Positions 16,101-25,022 are shown, numbered from the stretch's first letter. The stretch: 35,932 nt of DNA from Cellvibrionales bacterium UBA2618 (GCA_002339165.1 DDJS01000075.1:27627-63558), one strand, 5' to 3'. Numbers and translations are program-made. Notes: generated by a model from the letters alone, not told the origin.

Positions 16101-16939
16101 CGGTCGGGCTTAACAAATCGTAGCGTCATGCGGTCGCTCTCGCCAATCGATAAGTAGCGCTGACGATCCTCCTTCCCCAGCGCCAAACTCGGCGGTAAGC
16201 TCCACACGCCGCGCGGATGATCTGCGCTATCCAGCGGGTTGGCATTGACCTCGGATCTTGCCTGAAAGACAAATCCCGCACGACTAGCTAAGTCCATCAC
16301 ATGCTGCTGCGACATATAACCACTTTTTTTCGTCGCCTCGCGAGTCATATCACTGGCACCACGGTGCTCGACCACGCCGAGAACGCCGCCAGGTACCAAG
16401 GCCTGATAAAATAGCTCGAATGCAGCGGACTCACTGTCGGAGTTCACCCAACTGTGAACATTTCTGAAGGTCAAGACCGCGTCCAGTGAGGCATTCGGAA
16501 CATCGAGTCGTCCGTCGGCTGAGTCAAAAGTCACTAACTTTACCCCCTCATAGACCTCTGGATAGGCGGTGCTCTGATCGATAAATCCCTGACGTTGGCG
16601 AAGCACATAGGGTCGCGCGTTCACCGGATTAGCGTGGGCCGCATACAGCGTGCCCTCGAGATAGGGCGCCAGTATATCGGTATACCAACCACCGCCCGGG
16701 CTGATCTCGACGACATTCATCTTGGGCTCGATACCCATGAACGCTAGGGTCGCCGCCGGATGGCGAAAGCGATCACGCTCGGCGTGACCGGCTTGACGAT
16801 GGACGCCACCCAAAGCCTCTTGCATGGCCGTTGACATAGAGACAACCGGTTTTGGCTTGACCGACTCAGTCGGATCCATCGAGCCACAGCCGCCAATAAT
16901 CAATACCCAGACTAGCAATGCACAAGTTTTTTTAGACAT
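16097..16939 (-). CDS. Predicted lipoprotein with class I methyltransferase fold
   Basis: 280 residues from the ATG at 16939, chosen because GGAGA lies 4-5 nt upstream and because it places a signal peptide at the start (MSKKTCALLVWVLIIGGC, lipobox IGGC with Cys18). The mature part has a Rossmann-like SAM site: VVEISPGGGWYTDILAPYL (motif I, GGG), a later TFDSADGRLD block and DAVLTFRNVHSWVN in the motif IV position, then a GGVLGVVEHR strand. This pattern fits the predicted methyltransferases grouped as COG4798. A methyltransferase fold exported as a lipoprotein is odd because SAM is cytoplasmic; substrate and activity are unknown. It heads the set with yheU and tilS and is divergent from the GcvR-like gene. 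Confidence 0.8.
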   Translation of the reverse strand: MSKKTCALLVWVLIIGGCGSMDPTESVKPKPVVSMSTAMQEALGGVHRQAGHAERDRFRHPAATLAFMGIEPKMNVVEISPGGGWYTDILAPYLEGTLYAAHANPVNARPYVLRQRQGFIDQSTAYPEVYEGVKLVTFDSADGRLDVPNASLDAVLTFRNVHSWVNSDSESAAFELFYQALVPGGVLGVVEHRGASDMTREATKKSGYMSQQHVMDLASRAGFVFQARSEVNANPLDSADHPRGVWSLPPSLALGKEDRQRYLSIGESDRMTLRFVKPDR

Positions 16940-17241
16940 AATTTCTCCATTTAACATAAATCTTCTATGAGATATAACGCCTCCAACATCTGCAGTCCTC
17001 GCGACTGTCGATGACTAGACGCCTCCGTGGCGCGCTATCGAAGTCAAATTATTGGTGATAACAGCGCCCCCAAACAACATAGCAACACCTATATTTAAAG
17101 GATCAAATACCCGCTACGATCGATACCAACCGATGAATCCGCTGATGGCTAGTTGATGCAGCACCCAAGTTCGTCAGCATTGCCGTGTCTGACGCTATGA
17201 ATGATGGCATAATGCGGGCCACGAATCATCTGGAAAAATCC
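16940..17241. other. Divergent intergenic region
   Basis: Roughly 300 nt between the lipoprotein gene (minus) and the likely start of the ACT-domain gene (plus). It contains a CATAAT (17208-17213) about 30 nt before the favoured GTG start at 17242, but no clear -35. No RNA gene or repeat was recognised. Confidence 0.35.
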
Positions 17242-17793
17242 GTGTCCATAGCGATCAGCCATCATTTGGTATTAACCATACTCGCCGACGACCGCCCCGG
17301 CATCGTCGAGCGCGTTGCTCAAGCTGTTACCACGCATGACGGCAGTTGGACCCGCTCCAGCATGACCCGTCTTGGCGGCAAGTTTGCCGGCCTCCTCTTG
17401 GTCGATATCGACGCGTCGCGCAAGCGCGCATTAGTAGAGGCTCTGGAAAGCCTCGACCAGAAACCAGATGCAATTCGTATTTTGGTAGACGAGAGTCAGC
17501 CAAACGATAGCGTCGTCGGCCCTCAGACCCCCTGTCCACGCACCGTTGAAATTAGCATTGTCGCCAATGATCGGCAGGGTATCGTCGGCGAAATTGCCCG
17601 CTTGTTAGCGGCGCACGCGATGAACTTAGAGTCACTCGACAGCTTTTGTGAGAGCGCACCGATGGCCGCCGGAAACATTTTCCACGCCCACGCGACGATA
17701 AAACTCCCCGAGGGAATGTCGCGAACTCGATTCACCGAACTACTGGAGAGCCTGTCGGACGACCTAATGATGGAGATCCAGTCAAAAGACTAA
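17242..17793 (+). CDS. GcvR-like protein with two ACT domains
   Basis: Resembles GcvR, the E. coli accessory repressor of the glycine cleavage operon that binds GcvA, but regulation of gcv here is only inference. Two ACT domains are visible: HLVLTILADDRPGIVERVAQAV and, after a linker rich in Pro and acidic residues, TVEISIVANDRQGIVGEIARLL. No DNA-binding motif is seen, as expected for GcvR. The frame stays open to a GTG at 17185, with ATGs at 17197 and 17212. I favour the GTG at 17242 because a -10-like CATAAT lies at 17208-17213, GGAAAA precedes it, and the first ACT domain then begins about 6 residues in, as in E. coli GcvR. The stop is 3 nt before trmL. Confidence 0.8.
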   Translation: MSIAISHHLVLTILADDRPGIVERVAQAVTTHDGSWTRSSMTRLGGKFAGLLLVDIDASRKRALVEALESLDQKPDAIRILVDESQPNDSVVGPQTPCPRTVEISIVANDRQGIVGEIARLLAAHAMNLESLDSFCESAPMAAGNIFHAHATIKLPEGMSRTRFTELLESLSDDLMMEIQSKD

Positions 17794-17796
17794 ACT

Positions 17797-18264
17797 ATGC
17801 TCGATATCGTGCTCTATCAGCCGGAAATACCCCCAAATACCGGAAATATTATTCGCCTCTGCGCCAATACTGGGTTTCGGTTGCACTTGATCGAACCTCT
17901 TGGGTTTGAGTTGGAGGATAAAAAGCTCCGTCGCGCCGGACTCGATTACCGAGAATTTCAAGCGCTTAAGCTCTACGCCAACTGGCAGGAATACCGCGGG
18001 TCGACAACCAGTAAAAATTTATACGCCTTTAGCACCAAGGGCAGTCGGTGCTTTTCGAGCGTAGATTACCGAGCCGGCGATGCGCTAATCTTTGGGCCTG
18101 AAACCCGTGGACTGCCGGATGACATTCGCCGTGAAATTGGTCAGCAACAAGTACTGAAACTGCCGATGCAAGCCGCAAGCCGCAGCTTGAACCTGTCTAA
18201 CACGGTCGCGATCGTAACCTATGAAGCCTGGCGTCAGCTGGATTTTTCTGGCGCGCAGATGTAA
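17797..18264 (+). CDS. trmL: tRNA (cytidine(34)-2'-O)-methyltransferase TrmL
   Basis: SPOUT-class methyltransferase that 2'-O-methylates the wobble base of tRNA(Leu) isoacceptors. The knotted-fold motifs are all visible: LYQPEIPPNTGNIIRLCANTG at the start, LIFGPETRGLP, and the C-terminal knot block RSLNLSNTVAIVTYEAWRQ. 155 residues matches E. coli TrmL (157). It begins 3 nt after the GcvR-like stop, so the two genes are probably cotranscribed. Confidence 0.97.
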   Translation: MLDIVLYQPEIPPNTGNIIRLCANTGFRLHLIEPLGFELEDKKLRRAGLDYREFQALKLYANWQEYRGSTTSKNLYAFSTKGSRCFSSVDYRAGDALIFGPETRGLPDDIRREIGQQQVLKLPMQAASRSLNLSNTVAIVTYEAWRQLDFSGAQM

Positions 18265-18287
18265 GGTTATAAAACGCATTTAACAAC

Positions 18288-18315
18288 CTGACAACCCGCC
18301 CGATATTCCCATAAT
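18288..18315 (+). promoter_or_regulatory. Candidate sigma-70-type promoter for fldB-mnmC
   Basis: CTGACA (18288-18293), a 16-nt spacer and CATAAT (18310-18315) lie about 40 nt before the likely fldB ATG. Each hexamer matches consensus at 5 of 6 positions. Confidence 0.45.
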
Positions 18316-18354
18316 CGAGCCTCGAGCTTTATGTATAGCGCTGGAAAACACGCG

Positions 18355-18885
18355 ATGAAGAAAAAAATTGGCTTGTTTTATGGCAGCACCACCTGTTACA
18401 CCGAAATGGCAGGCGAAAAGATTCGCGACGCCATCGACCTGATACTCGGCAGCGGTGCGGTGACAATGCACAATGTAGCGTTCGACTCGCTGCATCTAAT
18501 GGCCAATTATGACTATTTAATCCTCGGAATTCCGACCTGGGATTACGGCGAATTGCAGGAAGATTGGGAACTTAACTGGCCGCAACTCGACGAACTCCAA
18601 CTGAGTTCCAAAAAGATTGCGCTGTATGGACTCGGCGATCAAGTAGGCTACCCCGAGTGGTTCCAAGATGCGCTCGGTTACCTGTGGCAAAAAGTCGTCC
18701 AGCAAGGCGCTGAAACGGTCGGAGCCTGGCCCAATCAAGGCTACGACTTCGACCGCTCTAAAGCCTTAAACACCGCCGGAACCCACTTTGTTGGACTGGC
18801 GCTCGACGATGAAAACCAACTCGACATTAGCGACAGCTTTATCCTTCTTTGGTGTCGGCAGGTAGTCGATGAGTTTGGTTTGTGA
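18355..18885 (+). CDS. fldB: Flavodoxin FldB
   Basis: FMN-binding electron carrier of the long-chain flavodoxin type. The phosphate-binding loop is FYGSTTCYTEMAGEKIRD. The isoalloxazine-side loops are LGIPTWDYGELQEDWE and ALYGLGDQVGYPEWFQDALG, which closely resemble E. coli FldB and less so FldA. 176 residues from ATG 18355 (GGAAAA about 8 nt upstream); an upstream ATG at 18331 would add 8 residues outside the fold. The stop overlaps the GTG start of mnmC by 4 nt. Confidence 0.94.
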   Translation: MKKKIGLFYGSTTCYTEMAGEKIRDAIDLILGSGAVTMHNVAFDSLHLMANYDYLILGIPTWDYGELQEDWELNWPQLDELQLSSKKIALYGLGDQVGYPEWFQDALGYLWQKVVQQGAETVGAWPNQGYDFDRSKALNTAGTHFVGLALDDENQLDISDSFILLWCRQVVDEFGL

Positions 18886-20894
18886 GTCGGCGTATTGTTG
18901 GCGCTGAACGGACACAGACGGATGGCATTGGAGCACCCGCAGACCAGCATTTTAGCTATTCTGACAGCCTAAAATGGTTCATCAAACCGAATGAATTGGA
19001 ATGCCGCTGGAGCAACCTCGGAATTCAATCGGCGCTGTTTACGCTCGGTGAAACGCACTTTGGCTGCGGCAGTAATTTTTTACACAGCGCCGCTCTATGG
19101 CTCGCAAGCGCGCCCAGCAGTGCCCGCCTGCACTACGTTGCGGCGCACCCAGCACCCCTGACGCGAATTGAATTACGGCTGGCGAACGCTCGATACCTCG
19201 CGCCAAATCAATCGGCGACGCCGCTCTTGGCGGAACTGCTTGCGCACTACCCAGCCACGGTAAAAGGCGTGCACCGACTGGTTCTGGGTAACGGAAAAAT
19301 CAACCTGACGCTACTGTTCGGAGATGCCGCCGAGTTGTTCGAACAAATCGCACTAGGCGCGGCACCGCAGCAAAAAAAGCCCCCAGCGCCTCGCGTAGAC
19401 GCTTGGTTTATGCCCTGTTCCGCGTATATTGGTGAGGGCCTCGGCGTTAGCGCCGCAGCGCTGTCATCGAACGGCACCAGTTTTGCCGCACTATCGCAAC
19501 GCAATGCAATCGCCGAGCAGTTGGCTGCTTGCGGATTTTTATCGGGCACCACTAACGAACCAACCGATGGCATGCTGTCTGGTCAATACGCCGCCGCACC
19601 GTTAACAGCAACTTCGTTAGCAACGCAACCCGCGCGCCAACTCTACTGGCATATCAATCGCCAAGCGGCGGCCCAATGCCCACCGCAGCAGGCGTTGGTT
19701 TTAGGCGCAGGTATCGCTGGCTGCTGCACTGCCAGGGCACTGGCGACACGCGGCTATGAGGTCACGGTAGTCGACCGACACCCCGCAGCTGCCTGCGAGG
19801 GCTCGGGCAATCGCCAGGCGATTGTCTACCCCAAGCTCTCGCTTCGCGACGAGCTTCTTCCGCGCATCAACTTGGCCGCCATGCTTTTCGCCAGCCGCTA
19901 CTACAGACCCTTTTGGAAAGCTGGGTTTGGTGCCCAATGCGGGGTGCTGGTGCTACCGCACAACGAAAAAGTCGCCGCCGAACAGCGGCAAATAAGCGCG
20001 CGCCTAAAAGCCAGTGAGAACTGGGTTCGATTACTCCAGGGTCGCCAACTTGCTGACATTAGTGGCCTGCAACACACCGCCGAGTGCGGCTTGTTTTTCC
20101 CGCAACTCGGCTGGCTTCCCCCAGTCGACATATGCGGCGAATTGCTGCGACATCCGAAAATACAGCTGCTGCGTGGTCAGGTGGAGCGCCTAGTTTATTG
20201 CGATCGAGACAAACGCTGGTCGTTTCTCGACGGCGCCGATAAAGCTATTGCCGAAGCGCCGATCGCTGTCGTTGCCAGCGCCTTTGGCTGCCGGCAGTTC
20301 GCCCAGACAGATTTTTTACCGGTGGCCAAGGTTCGCGGTCAAATTAGCCACCTAGCGGTGAACTCCGAGAGTCAAAGTTTGCGCACGGTACTCTGCGGAA
20401 AGGGCTATTTCACTCCGGCCAGCGGCGGCCAGCACAGCTTTGGCGCGACCTATAATCCAGAGTTAGACTGCAGCGACGTTCGCAAGCGCGACCATCGGGA
20501 AAACATCCGCCAATTGATCGACACAGACGCGCAACTGGGCAAACTGTTCGCATCTAGCGAGATTGACGAACTCGATGGCCGAGCCAATTTTCGCTGCACC
20601 ACCAAGGATTATCTGCCGATCGTCGGCGGCGTCCCAGACGTCGAACGCATGAGTCGGGATTTTTCTGCGTTGCGCCACGATGCCCGCAGCCCAATAAGCG
20701 CCGCCGGCAGTTACCTACCGAATCTCTATATTCACTGTGGCCTCGGTTCTCGCGGTCTCGGTTATGCGCCACTCGCCGCCGAGTTACTGGCCTGCGAGAT
20801 CGCCAACGAACTACCTCCGCTGGAGAGAACACTGCGTCTGGCTATGCATCCGGCACGCTTTTTAATCCGTGATCTAAAACGCCGTCAGCGATAA
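18882..20894 (+). CDS. mnmC: MnmC-type tRNA modification protein with degenerate methyltransferase half
   Basis: MnmC finishes mnm5U34 in tRNA: its C-terminal FAD oxidase removes carboxymethyl from cmnm5U and its N-terminal methyltransferase methylates nm5U. The 670 residues match the bifunctional layout. The FAD half is well kept: ALVLGAGIAGCCTARAL (~272-288), GSGNRQAIVYPKLS, the RCTTKDYLPIVGG region, and GLGSRGLGYAPLAAELL. The N-terminal half aligns in order but has lost key residues. Motif I reads HFGCGSNFL (~59-67) for GFGTGLNFL. The acidic residue of the SFEK strand is replaced (YVAAHPAPLTR, ~84). The hallmark DGFAPxKNPxMW after VDAWF is MPCSAYIGEG (~175-184). The GFGxKRxM end is absent. 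I infer an oxidase-only protein. Starts at GTG overlapping fldB. Confidence 0.88.
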   Translation: MSRRIVGAERTQTDGIGAPADQHFSYSDSLKWFIKPNELECRWSNLGIQSALFTLGETHFGCGSNFLHSAALWLASAPSSARLHYVAAHPAPLTRIELRLANARYLAPNQSATPLLAELLAHYPATVKGVHRLVLGNGKINLTLLFGDAAELFEQIALGAAPQQKKPPAPRVDAWFMPCSAYIGEGLGVSAAALSSNGTSFAALSQRNAIAEQLAACGFLSGTTNEPTDGMLSGQYAAAPLTATSLATQPARQLYWHINRQAAAQCPPQQALVLGAGIAGCCTARALATRGYEVTVVDRHPAAACEGSGNRQAIVYPKLSLRDELLPRINLAAMLFASRYYRPFWKAGFGAQCGVLVLPHNEKVAAEQRQISARLKASENWVRLLQGRQLADISGLQHTAECGLFFPQLGWLPPVDICGELLRHPKIQLLRGQVERLVYCDRDKRWSFLDGADKAIAEAPIAVVASAFGCRQFAQTDFLPVAKVRGQISHLAVNSESQSLRTVLCGKGYFTPASGGQHSFGATYNPELDCSDVRKRDHRENIRQLIDTDAQLGKLFASSEIDELDGRANFRCTTKDYLPIVGGVPDVERMSRDFSALRHDARSPISAAGSYLPNLYIHCGLGSRGLGYAPLAAELLACEIANELPPLERTLRLAMHPARFLIRDLKRRQR

Positions 20895-20919
20895 TATGAC
20901 TGCACCGAAAACCGTGGAT

Positions 20920-22146
20920 TCAATCGGTATCCGATCGACTGGATAGTGCTGCAAGAAGACCCTCGCGGTAGAGCCGAGCGCTGCCAGCAGCATCGCCCAT
21001 ATCGGCTTTGACCGCAGCCAATTCAGACAGTACGCGTGGGCTAGGTGACAGCCCATGCGCGCGCTGTAAATAATCTATCGCCTTGACAAAGAAGCGCAAG
21101 CGCCGACAAATCTGGCCGAGAGCAATCAGTAAATGCGCATCCTTTGGGTGCGCCACCAGCCAGTTTTCTGCGCAGGCCAAATGCTTATCGGTGGTCGGTT
21201 GCTGGATGCTACCGAATAAGCCGGCAAGCTCCGATTGCCAGCCGGTCTTCAGCGTTTTGATTAACAGCGTTTTGGCCTCCGCCCCAGCGCCAAGGCTATC
21301 GAGGCATGCGGCATAGGGTGCCACCAGTTCGTGGCGCTTTTTCAATCCCCGAGGGATGCGCTTCCAAAGTTCATCCAAACGCTCGCGTCGAAGCTGCGAA
21401 CTGGACGCAGCCTCCTCGCTAAGTGCGGAAAAATCGCTCAACTGTCCCCGATAAACGTGCAATTCAATGGTCGCAAGTGACGCTTTGCAAACGCCTCTAG
21501 CCGCGCCCAGCGTTGGCAGTAACGCCGCCGCTTGGGGCCATTGATTGCAGCGAATATGGGCTTTGATCAATGCTGATAAACGCGCTGGGTCGGCATCATC
21601 AGAGCTCTTTATGGCGGCTACAAGCGCTTTGGCCTCAGCGAATTTTTGCTCATCGATAAGGATGTCAGCGAGAATTAAATCAGCGTCTGCCGCGGCGTTC
21701 GGAAAGACCGTTTTATAGCGCTCCACTGCCGCTCTGGCACCTTCAAAATTGCCTATTTTGGCCTGTGCTCTTGCGGCAAGTAACAATTGCACACTAGCCG
21801 TCGAGGAGACGTCCGAAGCACTTTGCAATTGTTCTGCCGCCATATCCCAAAGGCCCAGAGCATAGGCGCGCAAGCCAACTTGAGAGCGCTGTTGCCGATC
21901 GCTGTGCCGGCGCTGACGCCACCAATTCGACAGCCCACCCATGCGGGCCAACCACCCGGCCAGCGCGATCGTACAATACAATCCAACAACTAACATAAGC
22001 AGCAGTATACCGGCGCTCCAAAAACTCATCTCCACCGCGGTCTGACCCAGACTGACAAGCACATAGCCACTGCCCGCCTGCATCAGCCACATTAGTAGCG
22101 CACCCAACATTAGCGCCAACACCAGAGCCAGCAGGTAGGTCCTCAC
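20920..22146 (-). CDS. hemY: HemY-like inner-membrane TPR protein
   Basis: Two N-terminal membrane helices (TYLLALVLALMLGALLMWL and FWSAGILLLMLVVGLYCTIAL) are followed by a cytoplasmic alpha-helical region with TPR-like repeats, for example LLLAARAQAKIGNFEGARAAVERY and a C-terminal YLQRAHGLSPSPRVLSELAAVKADMGD. This is the proteobacterial HemY N-terminal family of the hemCDXY operon. It is unrelated to the Bacillus protoporphyrinogen oxidase of that name, and its exact role in porphyrin synthesis is unproven. 408 residues. GTG start in a GTGA overlap with hemX. Convergent with mnmC, 25 nt apart. Confidence 0.93.
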   Translation of the reverse strand: MRTYLLALVLALMLGALLMWLMQAGSGYVLVSLGQTAVEMSFWSAGILLLMLVVGLYCTIALAGWLARMGGLSNWWRQRRHSDRQQRSQVGLRAYALGLWDMAAEQLQSASDVSSTASVQLLLAARAQAKIGNFEGARAAVERYKTVFPNAAADADLILADILIDEQKFAEAKALVAAIKSSDDADPARLSALIKAHIRCNQWPQAAALLPTLGAARGVCKASLATIELHVYRGQLSDFSALSEEAASSSQLRRERLDELWKRIPRGLKKRHELVAPYAACLDSLGAGAEAKTLLIKTLKTGWQSELAGLFGSIQQPTTDKHLACAENWLVAHPKDAHLLIALGQICRRLRFFVKAIDYLQRAHGLSPSPRVLSELAAVKADMGDAAGSARLYREGLLAALSSRSDTD

Positions 22147-23213
22147 TCCACCGACTCCGCCAGCTCGAGATGCTGGCGACGCAGCGCGAGCGCAGCATCG
22201 ATTGCGCGCAGCGAACCATCGATCGTTGACAACGGTTGAACGATCGGTCGATCCGCCAACAGACTCAATTGTTGCGCCAACAATCGGCTATCTGAGTGGT
22301 CGGGAAAGTGTGCCTGCAGAATCCTCCGCGCCTCGCTCAAACTTAGTCGAAAAACATTCGGACGCTGCGACAGCAAGGCGGCCTGAGCCTGCGCAACGAG
22401 GCGGCCAAGGGTCACCTTGAGCTGCCCCTCTTGTCGGTCATCCAGTAGCGGCACGATCGGTAAGTTGCGCCGCTCCACCCTGAGTAAGCCAGAAAATCGC
22501 TCAACCACGGTTTGCCAAGCGGATGCATCCGCGACGACGGGCTCAATCTGCCGCTGGGCAGCCGCCGTTGGTGCTGTTTGTGACCGCTTCGCCAGCGGCC
22601 AAGTATCCAGCGTTTGCAGTTGCCGACCCAAGCTGTCCAGTTGTAAATAGAGACCGTCGATATCGACATCGCCAAACCGCTTGAGGGACGCCATGTCCTG
22701 CACCAGCGCAGCCCGAACTGATAAAAACTGTGGGTTGTCCAAGTCGCGAAAAATACTGTCGATACTCGCAAGTAATGCCAGCGGATTGGCGGTGCTGCGC
22801 TCGGCATATAAGCGCTGATTAGCCAGCCGTGCCAGATAGGCCGCCTCGGCCAGCAGCCAATCGGTGCGCGAGGTACTGCCAAGTTCAGCAAGCCGCGACG
22901 CCTGCGCATCGACGCGCAATTGCAACCCATCGAAGCGTTCTAACAGCAATGCACGACCGTCTTGCTGACTCTGCAAACGTTGATCGAATGCGGCGCGGCT
23001 CTGGGTAGCAGCTTTATCTTGGCGATCGAGATCCTCGAGTTGTGCTCGTCTTTGATCGCTCAAGCCGCGATACTCTTGCCACTGTTGGTTGCCAAACCAC
23101 AGCGCCAGCGCGGCCGAGCCAATCAATACAATAACGACGAGGCCAAAGACAAAGCGTCCGATTAATTTACCCCTGCGCCGGGGTGCTGAATCCGCATCAC
23201 TCAACTGGGTCAA
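22143..23213 (-). CDS. hemX: HemX-like membrane protein (uroporphyrinogen-III C-methyltransferase family annotation)
   Basis: 356 residues: basic N-terminus, one membrane helix (VFGLVVIVLIGSAALALWFG), then a long coiled coil rich in Gln, Arg and Asp (residues ~45-100), then a conserved periplasmic domain (LLAEAAYLARLANQRLYAERS). This matches HemX of the hemCDXY operon. Databases often label it uroporphyrinogen-III methyltransferase, but no SAM-binding motif is visible, so catalytic activity is doubtful. Start is TTG at 23213, supported by a strong GGGAGGTGG 3-6 nt upstream. 63 nt after hemD and 4-nt overlap with hemY. Confidence 0.92.
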   Translation of the reverse strand: MTQLSDADSAPRRRGKLIGRFVFGLVVIVLIGSAALALWFGNQQWQEYRGLSDQRRAQLEDLDRQDKAATQSRAAFDQRLQSQQDGRALLLERFDGLQLRVDAQASRLAELGSTSRTDWLLAEAAYLARLANQRLYAERSTANPLALLASIDSIFRDLDNPQFLSVRAALVQDMASLKRFGDVDIDGLYLQLDSLGRQLQTLDTWPLAKRSQTAPTAAAQRQIEPVVADASAWQTVVERFSGLLRVERRNLPIVPLLDDRQEGQLKVTLGRLVAQAQAALLSQRPNVFRLSLSEARRILQAHFPDHSDSRLLAQQLSLLADRPIVQPLSTIDGSLRAIDAALALRRQHLELAESVE

Positions 23214-23276
23214 CTGCCACCTCCCTACCGAAAATTTCTATTCAAAAAATAAATCTGCACCGCAACGGCGGTTATA

Positions 23277-24053
23277 TTAAATACCGTTGGTGCGCTCCAA
23301 AACGGCACATGTAGTCTCGCACATGGCTTTCGGCGATGCACTCTCGGCTATCTCCACATGGCAATAGCCAAGCGCATCGGCCATCTCACCGAGACGCTGA
23401 CTGGGCACCACGATCGGCACGCTTGCGGCGATCGACGGTGGCGGTACCGCGAGCGATTGCAACAACTCACCACTGTGCACCACCAAACAATCTGTGGATG
23501 ACAATTGCCTGCGCGCCAAACTCACCTTTGCCGCGTCGATATTTCGTCGATACAGCGGGCAACGGTCGACGCGGGCGCCGCGGCGCGCCAACTCATCGGC
23601 GAGCGTTTGACGCCCGCCGACACCGCAAAAAATTAGCGCGCGTCGATCCTCTAAGTGCTGTAATTCGGGCAGCGCCAGCAATCCCTCGCTGGTAAATTCT
23701 GTACTCGGAGTCGCCACCTGACAACCGGAGGCACGCAATACTTCCGCAGTTTGGTCGCCGACCGCAAAATAAGCCATACCCGACGGCAGCATTGGCCAGT
23801 ACTGATCGAGCCAACCCAGCGCCAGGCGCGCAGCGTGTACGCTGATAAAAACGGCACAGTCGTAGAGGTCAAAATCAATGACTGCCCGTTTGATGTGCGG
23901 GCTCTCGTCGAGCGCATCGACGGTCATAATCGGTAGATATTGAACCCTTAGCCCAGCGCCCTGCAACAGCGCCAAAAACTCGTCGGCGTCGCGCCGTGCA
24001 CGGACCACCAGAACGCGACTGCCCACGGCACCCTCATTGCTCTCAGCAGCCAT
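23277..24053 (-). CDS. hemD: Uroporphyrinogen-III synthase
   Basis: Cyclises hydroxymethylbilane with inversion of ring D to uroporphyrinogen III, the step after hemC. The family is poorly conserved in sequence, but the two-domain pattern is seen: an N-terminal RVLVVRARRDADEFLALLQGAGL with PIMTVDAL, a middle FISVHAARLALGWL and YFAVGDQTAEVLRASG, RALIFCGVGGRQTLADEL, and a VVPSQRLGEMADALG end. About 258 residues, normal. It begins at ATG 24053 (TGATG junction with the hemC stop) or GTG 24056. Confidence 0.93.
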   Translation of the reverse strand: MAAESNEGAVGSRVLVVRARRDADEFLALLQGAGLRVQYLPIMTVDALDESPHIKRAVIDFDLYDCAVFISVHAARLALGWLDQYWPMLPSGMAYFAVGDQTAEVLRASGCQVATPSTEFTSEGLLALPELQHLEDRRALIFCGVGGRQTLADELARRGARVDRCPLYRRNIDAAKVSLARRQLSSTDCLVVHSGELLQSLAVPPPSIAASVPIVVPSQRLGEMADALGYCHVEIAESASPKAMCETTCAVLERTNGI

Positions 24054-24991
24054 CACAGCGAACTGCCATAGACCTCGGCCAAAATTTCACCAGCACCGGC
24101 GGCAAGTAACTCTTCGGCGACGCGGTCTCCGAGTAAACCTGCCTGATCGCGTGGCGCTCGGTGTTCAGCCGTCAATAGCGTGGCACCATCCAAACTGCCC
24201 ACCAGGGCACGCAATCGCAAATGGGCAGACGGCTCATCGAGCTCCGCGTAGGCGGCGATAGGTACCTGACAACCGCCCTCAAGCCGTCGATTTAATGCCC
24301 TTTCGGCAGTCACGCAGTCTGCCGTATCGCGATCGTGAAGCAACGCCAACAGTGATTCTACCGCCGGATCATCGACGCGGCATTCAATCGCCAGTGCACC
24401 TTGCCCAGCGGCCGGCAGAATCACTTGCGGATCCAATCGAGCAGAAATCCTGCTCGCGAGACCGAGGCGGTCGAGGCCAGCGCAGGCAAGTATCAGTGCC
24501 TGGTACTCGCCGCTGTCCAATTTCGCCAGACGGGTATTCACATTGCCGCGCAATTCGCGAATCTTTAAATGGGGATAGGTCGAGAGTAATTGGCATCGGC
24601 GTCGCAAACTCGAGGTTCCAACTATCGCACCCCGGGGCAGCTGATCCAGCGAGGTATAGCGATTGGAAATCAAGCCATCGCAGGGGTCTGCCCGCCGACA
24701 AATCGCCCCCAATTGCAGCCCCTCGGGCAATTCCATCGGCACATCTTTTAACGAGTGCACCGCAATATCAGCGCGCTGCTCAAACAGTGCGATTTCCAGT
24801 TCTTTGACGAATAAACCTTTACCGCCAATTTTAGATAACGCCGTATCCAGTAATTTATCGCCGCGGGTGCTCAGTGCAACCAATTCGACCACTAAGTCTG
24901 GGTTGTCGGCGAGCAATTGGGCTTGCACATACTCGGCTTGCCAAAGAGCCAGAGGACTCTTGCGCGTTGCAATGCGGATTATATCGATCAA
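24053..24991 (-). CDS. hemC: Hydroxymethylbilane synthase (porphobilinogen deaminase)
   Basis: Polymerises four porphobilinogens into hydroxymethylbilane. Conserved blocks: IRIATRKSPLALWQAEYVQ at the start, VHSLKDVPMELPEGL, VGTSSLRRRCQL, LRGNVNTRLAKLDSGEYQALILACAGL, LPAAGQGALAIE, and RALNRRLEGGCQVPIAAYA, whose Cys binds the dipyrromethane cofactor. The start is TTG at 24991, giving 312 residues like other HemC proteins, with GGAG 8 nt upstream. The frame continues to 25081, but the in-frame ATG at 25024 overlaps the -10 box of a good promoter, so the longer forms are unlikely. Divergent from argH and first gene of hemCDXY. Confidence 0.97.
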   Translation of the reverse strand: MIDIIRIATRKSPLALWQAEYVQAQLLADNPDLVVELVALSTRGDKLLDTALSKIGGKGLFVKELEIALFEQRADIAVHSLKDVPMELPEGLQLGAICRRADPCDGLISNRYTSLDQLPRGAIVGTSSLRRRCQLLSTYPHLKIRELRGNVNTRLAKLDSGEYQALILACAGLDRLGLASRISARLDPQVILPAAGQGALAIECRVDDPAVESLLALLHDRDTADCVTAERALNRRLEGGCQVPIAAYAELDEPSAHLRLRALVGSLDGATLLTAEHRAPRDQAGLLGDRVAEELLAAGAGEILAEVYGSSL

Positions 24992-25022
24992 GTAGCCACT
25001 CCAGTTTGGTGATCTGGCACGC

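Noticed and set aside
18882..20894. mnmC as a gene fusion error or frameshift
   Set aside because: The frame is continuous and the two-domain length is normal; the change is in key residues, not in the reading frame.
22143..23213. HemX as an active uroporphyrinogen-III methyltransferase
   Set aside because: Only a membrane helix, a coiled coil and a HemX domain are visible; no SAM-binding motif, so the common database name is not accepted as function.
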